DNA from: Buchnera aphidicola (Pseudoregma panicola)
GTDB taxonomy: Bacteria; Pseudomonadota; Gammaproteobacteria; Enterobacterales; Enterobacteriaceae
DNA length: 64,000 nucleotides
Reading direction: 5' to 3'
NCBI RefSeq assembly: GCF_039376655.1
Contig: NZ_CP135000.1
Coordinates: 248,001-312,000 of the forward strand
In this document: in pieces, positions 29,925-38,828 of the stretch
Position numbering within the stretch: position 1 is the first letter of the stretch
Layout: the number at the start of each line of letters is the position of its first letter
Translations under genes and position numbers: made by a program
The notes under the pieces: generated by a model
The model's database searches: none
The model's input: the letters and a program-made list of their open reading frames with translations, nothing else
What the model was told of the DNA's origin: nothing

Positions 29925-30176
29925 ATGGCTCACAAAAAAGCTGGTGGTTCAACCAGAAATGGTAGAGACTCTAATTCAAAAAGATTAGGTATAAAAAAAT
30001 TTGGAGGAGAATTTGTAAAACCTGGTAATATAATTTTGAGACAAAGAGGTACAAAATTTCATCCAGGTAAAAATGTTGGATGTGGAAAAGATCATACTTT
30101 ATTTGCATTAAAAAAAGGAAAAGTACATTTTAAAAAAAAAGGAATTAATAAAAAAAAATATATATATGTAAATTAA
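29925..30176 (+). CDS. rpmA: 50S ribosomal protein L27
   Basis: 83 residues. [16 protein letters not shown] is the conserved N-terminal arm reaching the peptidyl transferase centre, followed by [22 protein letters not shown]. Conserved rplU-rpmA pair, cotranslated with rplU. Confidence 0.97.
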   Translation: MAHKKAGGSTRNGRDSNSKRLGIKKFGGEFVKPGNIILRQRGTKFHPGKNVGCGKDHTLFALKKGKVHFKKKGINKKKYIYVN

Positions 30177-30262
30177 TATAATAAATTTTTAAAATAATAA
30201 AATATTAAAATCTAAAAAAATGTCTTTAAAACAAAAAGATATTTTCCTGTAAAGAGAAATAA

Positions 30263-31264
<1,002 letters not shown>

Positions 31265-31284
31265 AAGATATTTAAAAAATTTAA

Positions 31285-31315
31285 AACCCGAGTATATAAA
31301 AAATTATACCGGGTT
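31285..31315. terminator. Hairpin between convergent obgE and rpsI
   Basis: AACCCG (31285-31290) pairs with CGGGTT (31310-31315), and GTATA (31292-31296) with TATAC (31305-31309) inside it, leaving one bulged A. On the minus strand a T6 run lies a few bases beyond. Confidence 0.7.
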
Positions 31316-31332
31316 ATAATAATAAAATTAAT

Positions 31333-31722
31333 TTAACGTTTTGAAAATTGAGGTCTTTTCCTAGACTTTCTAAATCCAAATTTTTTTCTTTCTACTTTTC
31401 TAGAATCTCTAGTAATAAATCCAAATTTTTTTAATTTAGATTTAAAAACATTATCATATTCTATTAATGATTTAGTAATTCCTTGTCTTACAGCATGAGC
31501 TTGACTAGAAATACCCCCACCTTTAACAGTAATAAAAAAATTAAATTTATTATTTAAATTTAACATTGAAATAGGTTGTAAAACTACAGAACAAATAGTA
31601 TCGATTTTAAAATAATCATTTATACTTTTTTTATTTATAAAAATTTCTCCATTTCCATTTTTTAAAAATACCCTAGCTGAAGAAGTTTTTCTTCTTCCAG
31701 TTCCATAGTTTTTAGTTTTCAT
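31333..31722 (-). CDS. rpsI: 30S ribosomal protein S9
   Basis: 129 residues. [18 protein letters not shown] at the start, [19 protein letters not shown], and the end KRPQFSKR, whose terminal Lys-Arg contacts P-site tRNA. Follows rplM by 23 bases, the universal rplM-rpsI pair. Confidence 0.97.
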   Translation of the reverse strand: MKTKNYGTGRRKTSSARVFLKNGNGEIFINKKSINDYFKIDTICSVVLQPISMLNLNNKFNFFITVKGGGISSQAHAVRQGITKSLIEYDNVFKSKLKKFGFITRDSRKVERKKFGFRKSRKRPQFSKR

Positions 31723-31745
31723 AATTAATTATATAAAATTTCCAA

Positions 31746-32171
31746 TTAAATTTTTAATAACTTTGGTTTTTGAGATAAATGTCTTAACTTTTCTCCTGAA
31801 TAAACTTTTAACTTTTTCATAAAAACTCTTCTAAGAGAATTTTTAGGCAACATTCCTTTTATAGCATTTATTATTACTTTTTCTGGACTCTTTATAAGCA
31901 TATCTTTTAAAGAAATTTTTTTTAACCCTCCTATAAATCCAGTATGACTATAATAAATTTTATCTTTCATTTTTTTTCCAGTAACAGATATTTTGTCAGC
32001 ATTTAATATAACTATATAATCTCCATTATTTACATTATTAGCATAATTAGACTTATGTTTTCCCATTAAGTATTTAGAAACTTTAGATGCTAATCTTCCT
32101 AATATCTTACCTTTAGCATTTACATAAAACCATTTTTCTTTATTTATATTTTTTATTAAAAAACTTTTCAT
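31746..32171 (-). CDS. rplM: 50S ribosomal protein L13
   Basis: 141 residues (E. coli 142). WFYVNAKGKILGRLASKVSK, NNGDYIVILNADKISVTGKK and the basic IKGMLPKNSLRRVFMKKL are diagnostic for this early 50S assembly protein. Transcribed together with rpsI. Confidence 0.97.
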   Translation of the reverse strand: MKSFLIKNINKEKWFYVNAKGKILGRLASKVSKYLMGKHKSNYANNVNNGDYIVILNADKISVTGKKMKDKIYYSHTGFIGGLKKISLKDMLIKSPEKVIINAIKGMLPKNSLRRVFMKKLKVYSGEKLRHLSQKPKLLKI

Positions 32172-32375
32172 TTTTAAAAAAATACCTATATAATACTATA
32201 ATTAATAAGAATTTTAAAAATATTTATTATATAATAAATTATTAATATAATACTATATTAAAACAAAATAATATAAATTATTAAAATAAAAATTATATAA
32301 TATTTTTTAAATATCATAATTTTATATTAAAATTCTAATTTATTTTTTTTTTATAAAATAAGAGTAAAAATTTTT

Positions 32376-33506
32376 ATGAATTCAGAAATAAATCTTTTAA
32401 ATTTTAGAAAAAAAATTAATGAAATAGATAAAAAAATAATAAATTTATTATTTAAAAGAAATAAAATTTCTAAAAAAATTGCAAAAATAAAAATATATCT
32501 TAAAAAGAATATAAAAGACAAAAATAGAGAAAAAGAAATTTTATTAAATATATATAATAAATCTAAAAAATATAATATTTCTAAAAAATATATAAAAAAG
32601 ATATTTATAAGTATAATAAAATATTCTATAAAAATACAAAAAAAAATATTTAGAAAATTAATAACTAAAAAAATATCAATATTAGGTCCAAAGGGATCAT
32701 ATTCATATTATGCTGCAAAAAAATATTGTAAAAAAAAAAATATATATAAAAAAAAATTTATATATAAAAATTTTAAAAATGTAGAAAAATATGTAAAAGA
32801 AAAAAAAACAGAAATTGCAATATTACCTATAGAAAATTCAAATACAGGTAAAATAAATGAAATATATAATATTTTAGAAAAAACTAAATTGTTTGTTGTA
32901 GAAACAATATGTTTGAAAATTAATCATTGTTTATTTTCAAAAAAAAATATTGAAACAAAAAAAATAAAAACTATATATACACATATACAACCATTTTTGC
33001 AATGTGAAAAATTTATAAAAAAATTTTATAAAAAAAGCAATATAATATTTATGAAAAGTACATCATATGCTATAAATAAAATTATCAATAAAAAAAACAA
33101 TAATATAGCAGCTATAGGAAATAAAAAAAATATAAATTTATTTAAAATACAAATTTTAAAAAAAAATATAAATGATAATAAAAAAAATTTTACTAAATTT
33201 ATAGTTTTGAAAAGAAAAAAAAATATAAAATTAAATAACAAAAAAAATATACTTTTAATTAGATTTTCTTATAACAAAAAACAATTTCCAAACAAAATTT
33301 TTTCTATTTTATATAAAAATAAAATAGAAATAAAAGAAATTATATGCAATAAATCAGAAACAAAAAATCATAAAAATATATATTTTATTGAACTAATAAA
33401 CAACAAATTTTTAATGAAAAATATAAATATTATATTAAGAAAAATATTTAAAATATCCAAAAATATAAAAATAATAGGAAACTATAAAAATAAAAATTTA
33501 ATTTAA
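32376..33506 (+). CDS. pheA: Bifunctional chorismate mutase / prephenate dehydratase with altered regulatory domain
   Basis: Converts chorismate to phenylpyruvate in phenylalanine synthesis. Residues 1-90 form the mutase helices with its conserved Arg, Lys, Asp-x2-Arg-Glu, Ser and Gln (FRKKINEID, KDKNREKE, YSIKIQ). The dehydratase follows (SILGPKGSYSYYAAKKY, AILPIENSNTGKINEIY). Its TRF motif reads TKF (KKNFTKFIVL). The C-terminal ACT domain lacks both phenylalanine-binding motifs: GAL aligns with PNK and ESRP with CNKS. Length 376 (E. coli 386). No leader peptide or attenuator is visible upstream. Probably feedback-insensitive. Confidence 0.94.
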   Translation: MNSEINLLNFRKKINEIDKKIINLLFKRNKISKKIAKIKIYLKKNIKDKNREKEILLNIYNKSKKYNISKKYIKKIFISIIKYSIKIQKKIFRKLITKKISILGPKGSYSYYAAKKYCKKKNIYKKKFIYKNFKNVEKYVKEKKTEIAILPIENSNTGKINEIYNILEKTKLFVVETICLKINHCLFSKKNIETKKIKTIYTHIQPFLQCEKFIKKFYKKSNIIFMKSTSYAINKIINKKNNNIAAIGNKKNINLFKIQILKKNINDNKKNFTKFIVLKRKKNIKLNNKKNILLIRFSYNKKQFPNKIFSILYKNKIEIKEIICNKSETKNHKNIYFIELINNKFLMKNINIILRKIFKISKNIKIIGNYKNKNLI

Positions 33507-33573
33507 TATTTTATATTAATAAAAAAATATTGAAAAAAATTTTTACTTAACATATTTATATTAAGAGAAAAAA

Positions 33574-34920
33574 ATGTTTGAAAATATAAAAAAAAATTTT
33601 AATGAAATTATAGAAAAAATATCTGGATCTGGAATAATTACAGAAAAAAATATAAATGAAACTATAAGGGAAATAAGAAAGTCTTTTTTAGAATCAGATG
33701 TTCCAATAAAAATTATTAAAAACTTTATAGAAAAAATAAGAAAAAAGGCTGTAGGAAAAAAAATAAACAAAAGTTTTACACCAGGACAAGAACTAATAAA
33801 TATTATACAAAAAGAAATGATTTCAGAATTTGGTGAAAAGCCTAGTTTTATAAATCTATCTACAAAAAACCCAGCTATAATATTAATAGTTGGATTACAA
33901 GGAATGGGAAAAACTACCAGTGTAGTTAAGATTGCAAATTTTATAAAAAATAACTATAAAAAAAAAGTTTGTACATTTTCGTTAGACATAAATAGACCAG
34001 CTGCAATAGAACAACTTGAATTTTTATCAAAATTATCAAAAATAGATTTTTTAAATGTACATGGTAAAAAAAAACATAGCAAAATATTAGAATTAGGAAT
34101 AAAAGAAGCAAAAAAGAAAATGTATGATTGCGTAGTTATAGACACTTCTGGAAGATTACATATAAATAAAAATATGATGAATGATTTAAAAAAATTTCAA
34201 AAATTTTTAAATCCTATAGAAACTTTATTAGTATGTGATGCTATGATAGGACAAGATTCTATAAAAATAATAAAAACTTTTAAAAAATATGTAAAAATAA
34301 CAGGAATAGTATTGACTAAAACAGATAGTGATGCAAGATGTGGTATTGCTTTTTCTGCCAGAATAATAACAAATAAACCAATAAAATTTTTATGTAACGG
34401 AGAAAAAATAGATAAAATAAAAATATTTGAACCAAAAAAAATAGTTAATAAAATAATAGGGATGGAAGATGTAACATCTTTAATAGAAAAGATAAATTTA
34501 CAAATAAAAAAAGACAAATATATTTCTAATAAAAATAAAATAAACAAAAAAAATACATTTAATTTAAATAATTTTCTAGAACAAATTAATCAACTAAATA
34601 AAATGGGAGGAATAGAAAAAATAATAAATAAAATACCTTTTAAATATGTAAAAAAAAATGAAAAATTAAAAAAATTTAATGATGATATAATTAAAAGTTT
34701 CAAAACAATAATACTTTCAATGACAAAAAAGGAAAGAGAAAATCCTAAAATAATAAAAGGATCTAGAAAAAAAAGAATAGCTTTAGGTTCAGGATCAACA
34801 GTTCAGCAAATTAATATATTATTACAAAAATTTAATAATGTAAAAAAAATTATGAAAAAAATAAAAATAAATGGAACAAAAAATTTTTTGAAAAATTTTT
34901 TTACGAATAAAATTTTTTAA
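33574..34920 (+). CDS. ffh: Signal recognition particle GTPase Ffh
   Basis: NG and M domains of the SRP protein. GLQGMGKTTSVVK (G1), DTSGRLHI (G3, usually DTAGR), TKTDSDARCG (G4), then KIIKGSRKKRIALGSGST in the RNA-binding M domain. Length 448 (E. coli 453). Changes from the norm are Gly-to-Ser/Cys in TKxDGDARGG and loss of most Met residues in the M domain, replaced by Ile/Lys/Asn. Upstream of rpsP as in E. coli. Confidence 0.95.
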   Translation: MFENIKKNFNEIIEKISGSGIITEKNINETIREIRKSFLESDVPIKIIKNFIEKIRKKAVGKKINKSFTPGQELINIIQKEMISEFGEKPSFINLSTKNPAIILIVGLQGMGKTTSVVKIANFIKNNYKKKVCTFSLDINRPAAIEQLEFLSKLSKIDFLNVHGKKKHSKILELGIKEAKKKMYDCVVIDTSGRLHINKNMMNDLKKFQKFLNPIETLLVCDAMIGQDSIKIIKTFKKYVKITGIVLTKTDSDARCGIAFSARIITNKPIKFLCNGEKIDKIKIFEPKKIVNKIIGMEDVTSLIEKINLQIKKDKYISNKNKINKKNTFNLNNFLEQINQLNKMGGIEKIINKIPFKYVKKNEKLKKFNDDIIKSFKTIILSMTKKERENPKIIKGSRKKRIALGSGSTVQQINILLQKFNNVKKIMKKIKINGTKNFLKNFFTNKIF

Positions 34921-34942
34921 AAAAAAATGAGAAAAATATAAT

Positions 34943-35191
34943 ATGATAAAAATAAGACTTTCAAGAAAGGGATCTAAAAAAAGACCATTTTATAAAATTA
35001 TAGTGTCAGATGTAAGATTTCCTCAAAATGGTAGATTTATAGAAAAGATAGGGTATTATGATCCTATAAAAAAAAATTTAAAAAAAAATTTTTATGTTTC
35101 AGAAGATAGAATGCAATTTTGGTTAACAAGAGGAGCAGTATTTTCAAAAAGAGTAAAAAGTATAATAAAGAAAAATAAATTATGCTTATAG
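34943..35191 (+). CDS. rpsP: 30S ribosomal protein S16
   Basis: 82 residues, the E. coli length. MIKIRLSRKGSKKRPFYKI and GRFIEKIGYYDPI are diagnostic. It overlaps rimM by 10 bases, in the conserved rpsP-rimM-trmD-rplS operon. Confidence 0.97.
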   Translation: MIKIRLSRKGSKKRPFYKIIVSDVRFPQNGRFIEKIGYYDPIKKNLKKNFYVSEDRMQFWLTRGAVFSKRVKSIIKKNKLCL

Positions 35192-35694
35192 CTGGTAAAA
35201 TAATAAAATCATATGGAATATTAGGTTGGTTAAAAATAATTTCTTTTACAGAAAAAAAAGAAAAAATATTTGAATATTCTCCATTATATATATATATAAA
35301 CAAAAAATATAAAGTTATAGAAATAGAAAAATGGAAAAAAAATAAAAAAAAAATATTAATAAAAATTTTAAACATATCAAACAGAACAGAATCAGAAAAA
35401 TTTGTTAAAAAAAATATATTTATAAAAAATTCTTCCTTACCTAATTTATTAAATGATGAATATTATTGGAAAGATATAATAAAATGTAAAATATTTAATA
35501 AAAAAAATATATATTTAGGAAAAGTATATAAAATTATAGATACACAAACATATGATATATTAGTAATAAAAACAAATAAAAAAAAAATTAAAAAAAAAGA
35601 AATTTTAATACCATTTATATTAAAAAAATATATAAAAAATATAGATTTATATAAAAAAAAAATAATAATAAAAAACTATTCAAATTTTATTTAA
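35182..35694 (+). CDS. rimM: 16S rRNA processing protein RimM
   Basis: Binds S19 in 30S head assembly. GKIIKSYGILGWLKIISFT is the conserved N-terminus, YYWKDIIKCKIF opens the PRC-barrel domain, and EILIPFILKKYIKNID is its conserved end. Length 170 (E. coli 182). Between rpsP and trmD, overlapping the former. Confidence 0.94.
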   Translation: MLIAGKIIKSYGILGWLKIISFTEKKEKIFEYSPLYIYINKKYKVIEIEKWKKNKKKILIKILNISNRTESEKFVKKNIFIKNSSLPNLLNDEYYWKDIIKCKIFNKKNIYLGKVYKIIDTQTYDILVIKTNKKKIKKKEILIPFILKKYIKNIDLYKKKIIIKNYSNFI

Positions 35695-35702
35695 AATAGT
35701 AC

Positions 35703-36458
35703 ATGAAAAAAAAAAATAATACTACAATAAATATTGTAACAATATTTCCTAAAATGTTTAAAACTATATTAAAATATGGAATAATACATAAATCTATAAA
35801 ATCTAAAATATTAAAAATAAAATTTTGGAATCCAAGAAAATTTACAAATAAAAAAAATAAAAATATAGATGATACACCTTATGGCGGTGGACCTGGAATG
35901 ATAATGAATCCATATCCATTATATAAAACTATAAAACACATAAAATCATTATATAAAAAAAAAAATATAAAAACTATTTATCTATCTCCTCAGGGAAAAA
36001 AGATAAACAAAAAAAATATATTAAATATATTAAAATATAATAAAATAATATTAATTTGCGGCAGATATGAAGGAATAGATGAAAGAATAATATTTAAAGA
36101 AGTAGATGAAGAAATATCTATAGGAGATTATGTTTTATCTGGAGGAGAAATACCATCAATGGTATTAATAGAATGTATTGTTAGATTTATACCTGGAATT
36201 TTAAAAAAGAAATGTATTAAAGAAGATTCATTTTTCAATGGATTATTAGACTATCCTAACTATACTAAACCTAAAAAATTTAAAGGAATGAAAGTACCAA
36301 AAGTTTTATTATCAGGAAATCATAAAAATATAAAATTGTGGAAAATTAAAGAATCATTAAAAACAACTTTAAAAAAAAGACCAGACCTATTCAAAAAAAA
36401 ATTAAAAAAAAATAAAAAAAAAATTTTAAATATATTCAAAAAAAAATATAAAAAATAA
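35703..36458 (+). CDS. trmD: tRNA (m1G37) methyltransferase TrmD
   Basis: Methylates G37 next to the anticodon in tRNAs with G36-G37, preventing +1 frameshifts. TIFPKMFKTILKYGI, the knot elements YLSPQGKKI, LICGRYEGIDERI and SIGDYVLSGGE are all intact, with DDTPYGGGPGMIM. Length 251 (E. coli 255). One expected substrate in this window, tRNA-Leu(GAG), has lost G37; tRNA-Leu(UAG) keeps it. Confidence 0.96.
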   Translation: MKKKNNTTINIVTIFPKMFKTILKYGIIHKSIKSKILKIKFWNPRKFTNKKNKNIDDTPYGGGPGMIMNPYPLYKTIKHIKSLYKKKNIKTIYLSPQGKKINKKNILNILKYNKIILICGRYEGIDERIIFKEVDEEISIGDYVLSGGEIPSMVLIECIVRFIPGILKKKCIKEDSFFNGLLDYPNYTKPKKFKGMKVPKVLLSGNHKNIKLWKIKESLKTTLKKRPDLFKKKLKKNKKKILNIFKKKYKK

Positions 36459-36485
36459 TATTAAATAAAAATAAGATGAAAATTT

Positions 36486-36848
36486 GTGAAAAAAATTATA
36501 AATAAAATAGAAAATGAAAATATATCAAAAAATATATTAACATTTAGGCCTGGTGATACAATTAATGTACAAAGTTGGATATCAGAAGGTGAAAAAAAAA
36601 GAATACAAAATTTTGAAGGAATAGTTATTTATGTTAAAAATAAAGGATTTAGATCATCATTTTGTGTTAGAAAGATTTCTAATGGAGAAGGAATAGAAAA
36701 AGTTTTTAAAAAATATTCTCCTATAATAAAAAAAATAGAAATAAAAAAATATGGAAAGGTAAAAAAATCTAAATTATATTATATAAGAAATTTACATGGA
36801 AAATCTTATAAAATAAAAGAAAGAAAAATTAAAAAAAAAATTAAATAA
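36486..36848 (+). CDS. rplS: 50S ribosomal protein L19
   Basis: 120 residues. FRPGDTINVQSWISEGEKKR, QNFEGIVIYVKNKGFRSSFCV and KVKKSKLYYIRNLHGKS are diagnostic for L19 at the subunit interface. The start is GTG; no ATG fits. Slightly longer than E. coli (115) because of a Lys-rich tail. Last gene of the operon, followed by a hairpin. Confidence 0.95.
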   Translation: MKKIINKIENENISKNILTFRPGDTINVQSWISEGEKKRIQNFEGIVIYVKNKGFRSSFCVRKISNGEGIEKVFKKYSPIIKKIEIKKYGKVKKSKLYYIRNLHGKSYKIKERKIKKKIK

Positions 36849-36874
36849 AATTCTAAAATTTTTTTAATTTTAAG

Positions 36875-36897
36875 ATCATGCAGTATACCTGCATGAT
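36875..36897 (+). terminator. Hairpin after rplS
   Basis: A perfect 9-bp stem (36875-36883 with 36889-36897, ATCATGCAG/CTGCATGAT) with a 5-nt loop, 26 bases after rplS. The T-run is weak (ATATAAATATTTTTATTTTT). Confidence 0.7.
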
Positions 36898-37082
36898 ATA
36901 AATATTTTTATTTTTAATAAAAATTTTTAAACTTAAATTTAAAAATACTTTTAAAAAAAATTTTTATTTATATTTTTAATATTTAAATTTAATATTTATA
37001 AAAATTTTAAAAAATATATATATTTATTAAAATAATATATTATTAATATTATTTTATGTAAAAACTTATAAAAAATATTTTT

Positions 37083-37532
37083 ATGAAAAAAAAAACAGTT
37101 CTACTAATAAATGGACCTAATTTAAATTTATTAGGAAAAAGAGAAAATAAGATATATGGAAAAATTACTTTAAAAAAATTAGTAAAAAAATTAAAAAAAA
37201 AAGCAAATTTTTTTAAAATTCATTTAAAAACATTTCAATCTAATTCTGAATCTAAATTAATTAAAAAAATACAAATATCAAAAAAAATAGTAAAATATAT
37301 TATAATAAATCCGGCAGCGTATACACATACTAGTATAGCATTAAGAGATGCCTTATTATCAGTAAATATTCCATTTATAGAAATACATATATCTAATATA
37401 TATTCTAGAGAAAATTTTAGGGCAAATTCTTGGTTTTCTGACATTTCTTCTGGAATAATATGCGGATTAGGAATAAAAGGATATTTTTTAGCATTAGAAG
37501 CAATATATGATAAAATAATAAAAGAAAAATAA
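37083..37532 (+). CDS. aroQ: Type II 3-dehydroquinate dehydratase
   Basis: Third step of the shikimate pathway. [15 protein letters not shown] with Asn/Arg, [19 protein letters not shown] and [17 protein letters not shown] carry the type II active site (lid Arg/Tyr, His). Length 149. E. coli uses the unrelated type I enzyme AroD, so this is one of the genes not explained by E. coli synteny. A 234-base A/T-rich spacer upstream separates it from the rplS operon. Supplies the chorismate route that pheA draws on. Confidence 0.95.
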   Translation: MKKKTVLLINGPNLNLLGKRENKIYGKITLKKLVKKLKKKANFFKIHLKTFQSNSESKLIKKIQISKKIVKYIIINPAAYTHTSIALRDALLSVNIPFIEIHISNIYSRENFRANSWFSDISSGIICGLGIKGYFLALEAIYDKIIKEK

Positions 37533-37573
37533 AAATAATTATTAAAATTTATATAATAAATATAAATTTCTTT

Positions 37574-37607
37574 TTGCACTTTTCTTTTTTTAAATAGAAA
37601 AGTGCAA
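37574..37607. terminator. Terminator between convergent aroQ and rluD
   Basis: A perfect 12-bp stem (37574-37585, TTGCACTTTTCT, with 37596-37607) around a 10-nt loop. Both aroQ (plus) and rluD (minus) end just outside it. Confidence 0.75.
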
Positions 37608-37612
37608 TATTA

Positions 37613-38560
37613 TTAAAAATTGTTTTTTAAAACTGTGACCAATTTTTTAATATCTTCAGGCAAATTAGAACAAAATTTTAATTTTTTTTTTGTTTTAGGA
37701 TGCTTAAACTTTATCATAACAGAGTGCAATGCTTGTCTTGGAAATTTTTTTATATAATCAAAACAATTTTTTTTTAAACAATGTATATTTCTATTATCAA
37801 AATATTTTTTATCTCCTACTACTGGATGATTAATATGTAAAAAATGCGCTCTTATTTGATGAGTTCTACCAGTTTGTAATTTTATTCTTAGATGTGTACA
37901 ATTAGAAAATCTATTAATAACTTTATAATAAGTAACTGCCTTTTTACCATGTTTATTAACACACATTTTAGTTTTAAAAAATTTATGACGTTTTATGGGA
38001 GCTGAAATATATCCATCAGAAAATATATTTCCAATTACAATAGCTTCATATTCTCTTACTATTTTTCTTTTTTTTATTAATTTTAAAAGTTTATAATAAG
38101 AAAATAAATTTATTGCTATAACTAATAATCCAGTAGTATTTTTATCAAGTCTATGCACTATACCTGCTCTAGGAATGTTATTAGATTCCTTAAAATAATA
38201 CAATATAGCATTTAATATAGTTCCTGTTTGGTTACCATTACCAGGATGCATTATAATATTATTTTTTTTATTTATTATAGCTATATATTTATCTATATAT
38301 ATAAAATTTAAAAAAATATTTTCTGGGAAAAAAATTTTTTTTTTATATGATTTTTCTATAAACATTATTATAGAATAATTAATCTTTTTACTAGGTTTTT
38401 TACAAACAATTCCGTTTAAAAAAACTTTTCCATTAATAAAAAAATGTTTAATTTTTGATCTAGAATATTTAGAAATTTTTTTTTGTAAAATAACATCTAT
38501 TCTATATTTTTTTTTCAAATTAATAAAAAATACATTTTTACTTCCAACTTTATAATTCAT
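37613..38560 (-). CDS. rluD: 23S rRNA pseudouridine synthase RluD
   Basis: Makes pseudouridines 1911, 1915 and 1917 in helix 69. An S4 domain (SKYSRSKIKHFFINGKVFLN) precedes the catalytic HRLDKNTTGLLV with its Asp, and TGRTHQIRAHF. Length 315 (E. coli 326). It belongs to the same family as rluC in this window; the specificity rests on helix-69-type enzyme resemblance and the known Buchnera order near pheA/alaS. 268 bases upstream are gene-free. Confidence 0.9.
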   Translation of the reverse strand: MNYKVGSKNVFFINLKKKYRIDVILQKKISKYSRSKIKHFFINGKVFLNGIVCKKPSKKINYSIIMFIEKSYKKKIFFPENIFLNFIYIDKYIAIINKKNNIIMHPGNGNQTGTILNAILYYFKESNNIPRAGIVHRLDKNTTGLLVIAINLFSYYKLLKLIKKRKIVREYEAIVIGNIFSDGYISAPIKRHKFFKTKMCVNKHGKKAVTYYKVINRFSNCTHLRIKLQTGRTHQIRAHFLHINHPVVGDKKYFDNRNIHCLKKNCFDYIKKFPRQALHSVMIKFKHPKTKKKLKFCSNLPEDIKKLVTVLKNNF

Positions 38561-38828
38561 AAAAAATATTGTAATAAAAATAAAAAAAAAATTTAAAATT
38601 ATTTTTTAAAAAATAAAATACATAATTAATTTTTCTTATAATTATTTTTAGAAAATTTAATAAAAACAAAGATTCTAAAAATAATATAATTAAATATAAT
38701 AAATACCATAAATAAAACATAAATTACTATAATTAAATTTATTTTAATATTTTTGAAATAAGATATATATTAAAATTAAAATTATAAATACAAATTATAC
38801 ATTAAAAAAAATATAAAAGATAAATAAA

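Noticed and set aside
32172..32375. pheA leader peptide and attenuator
   Set aside because: No Phe-rich short frame with terminator/antiterminator stems can be seen; Phe codons TTT are common by composition.
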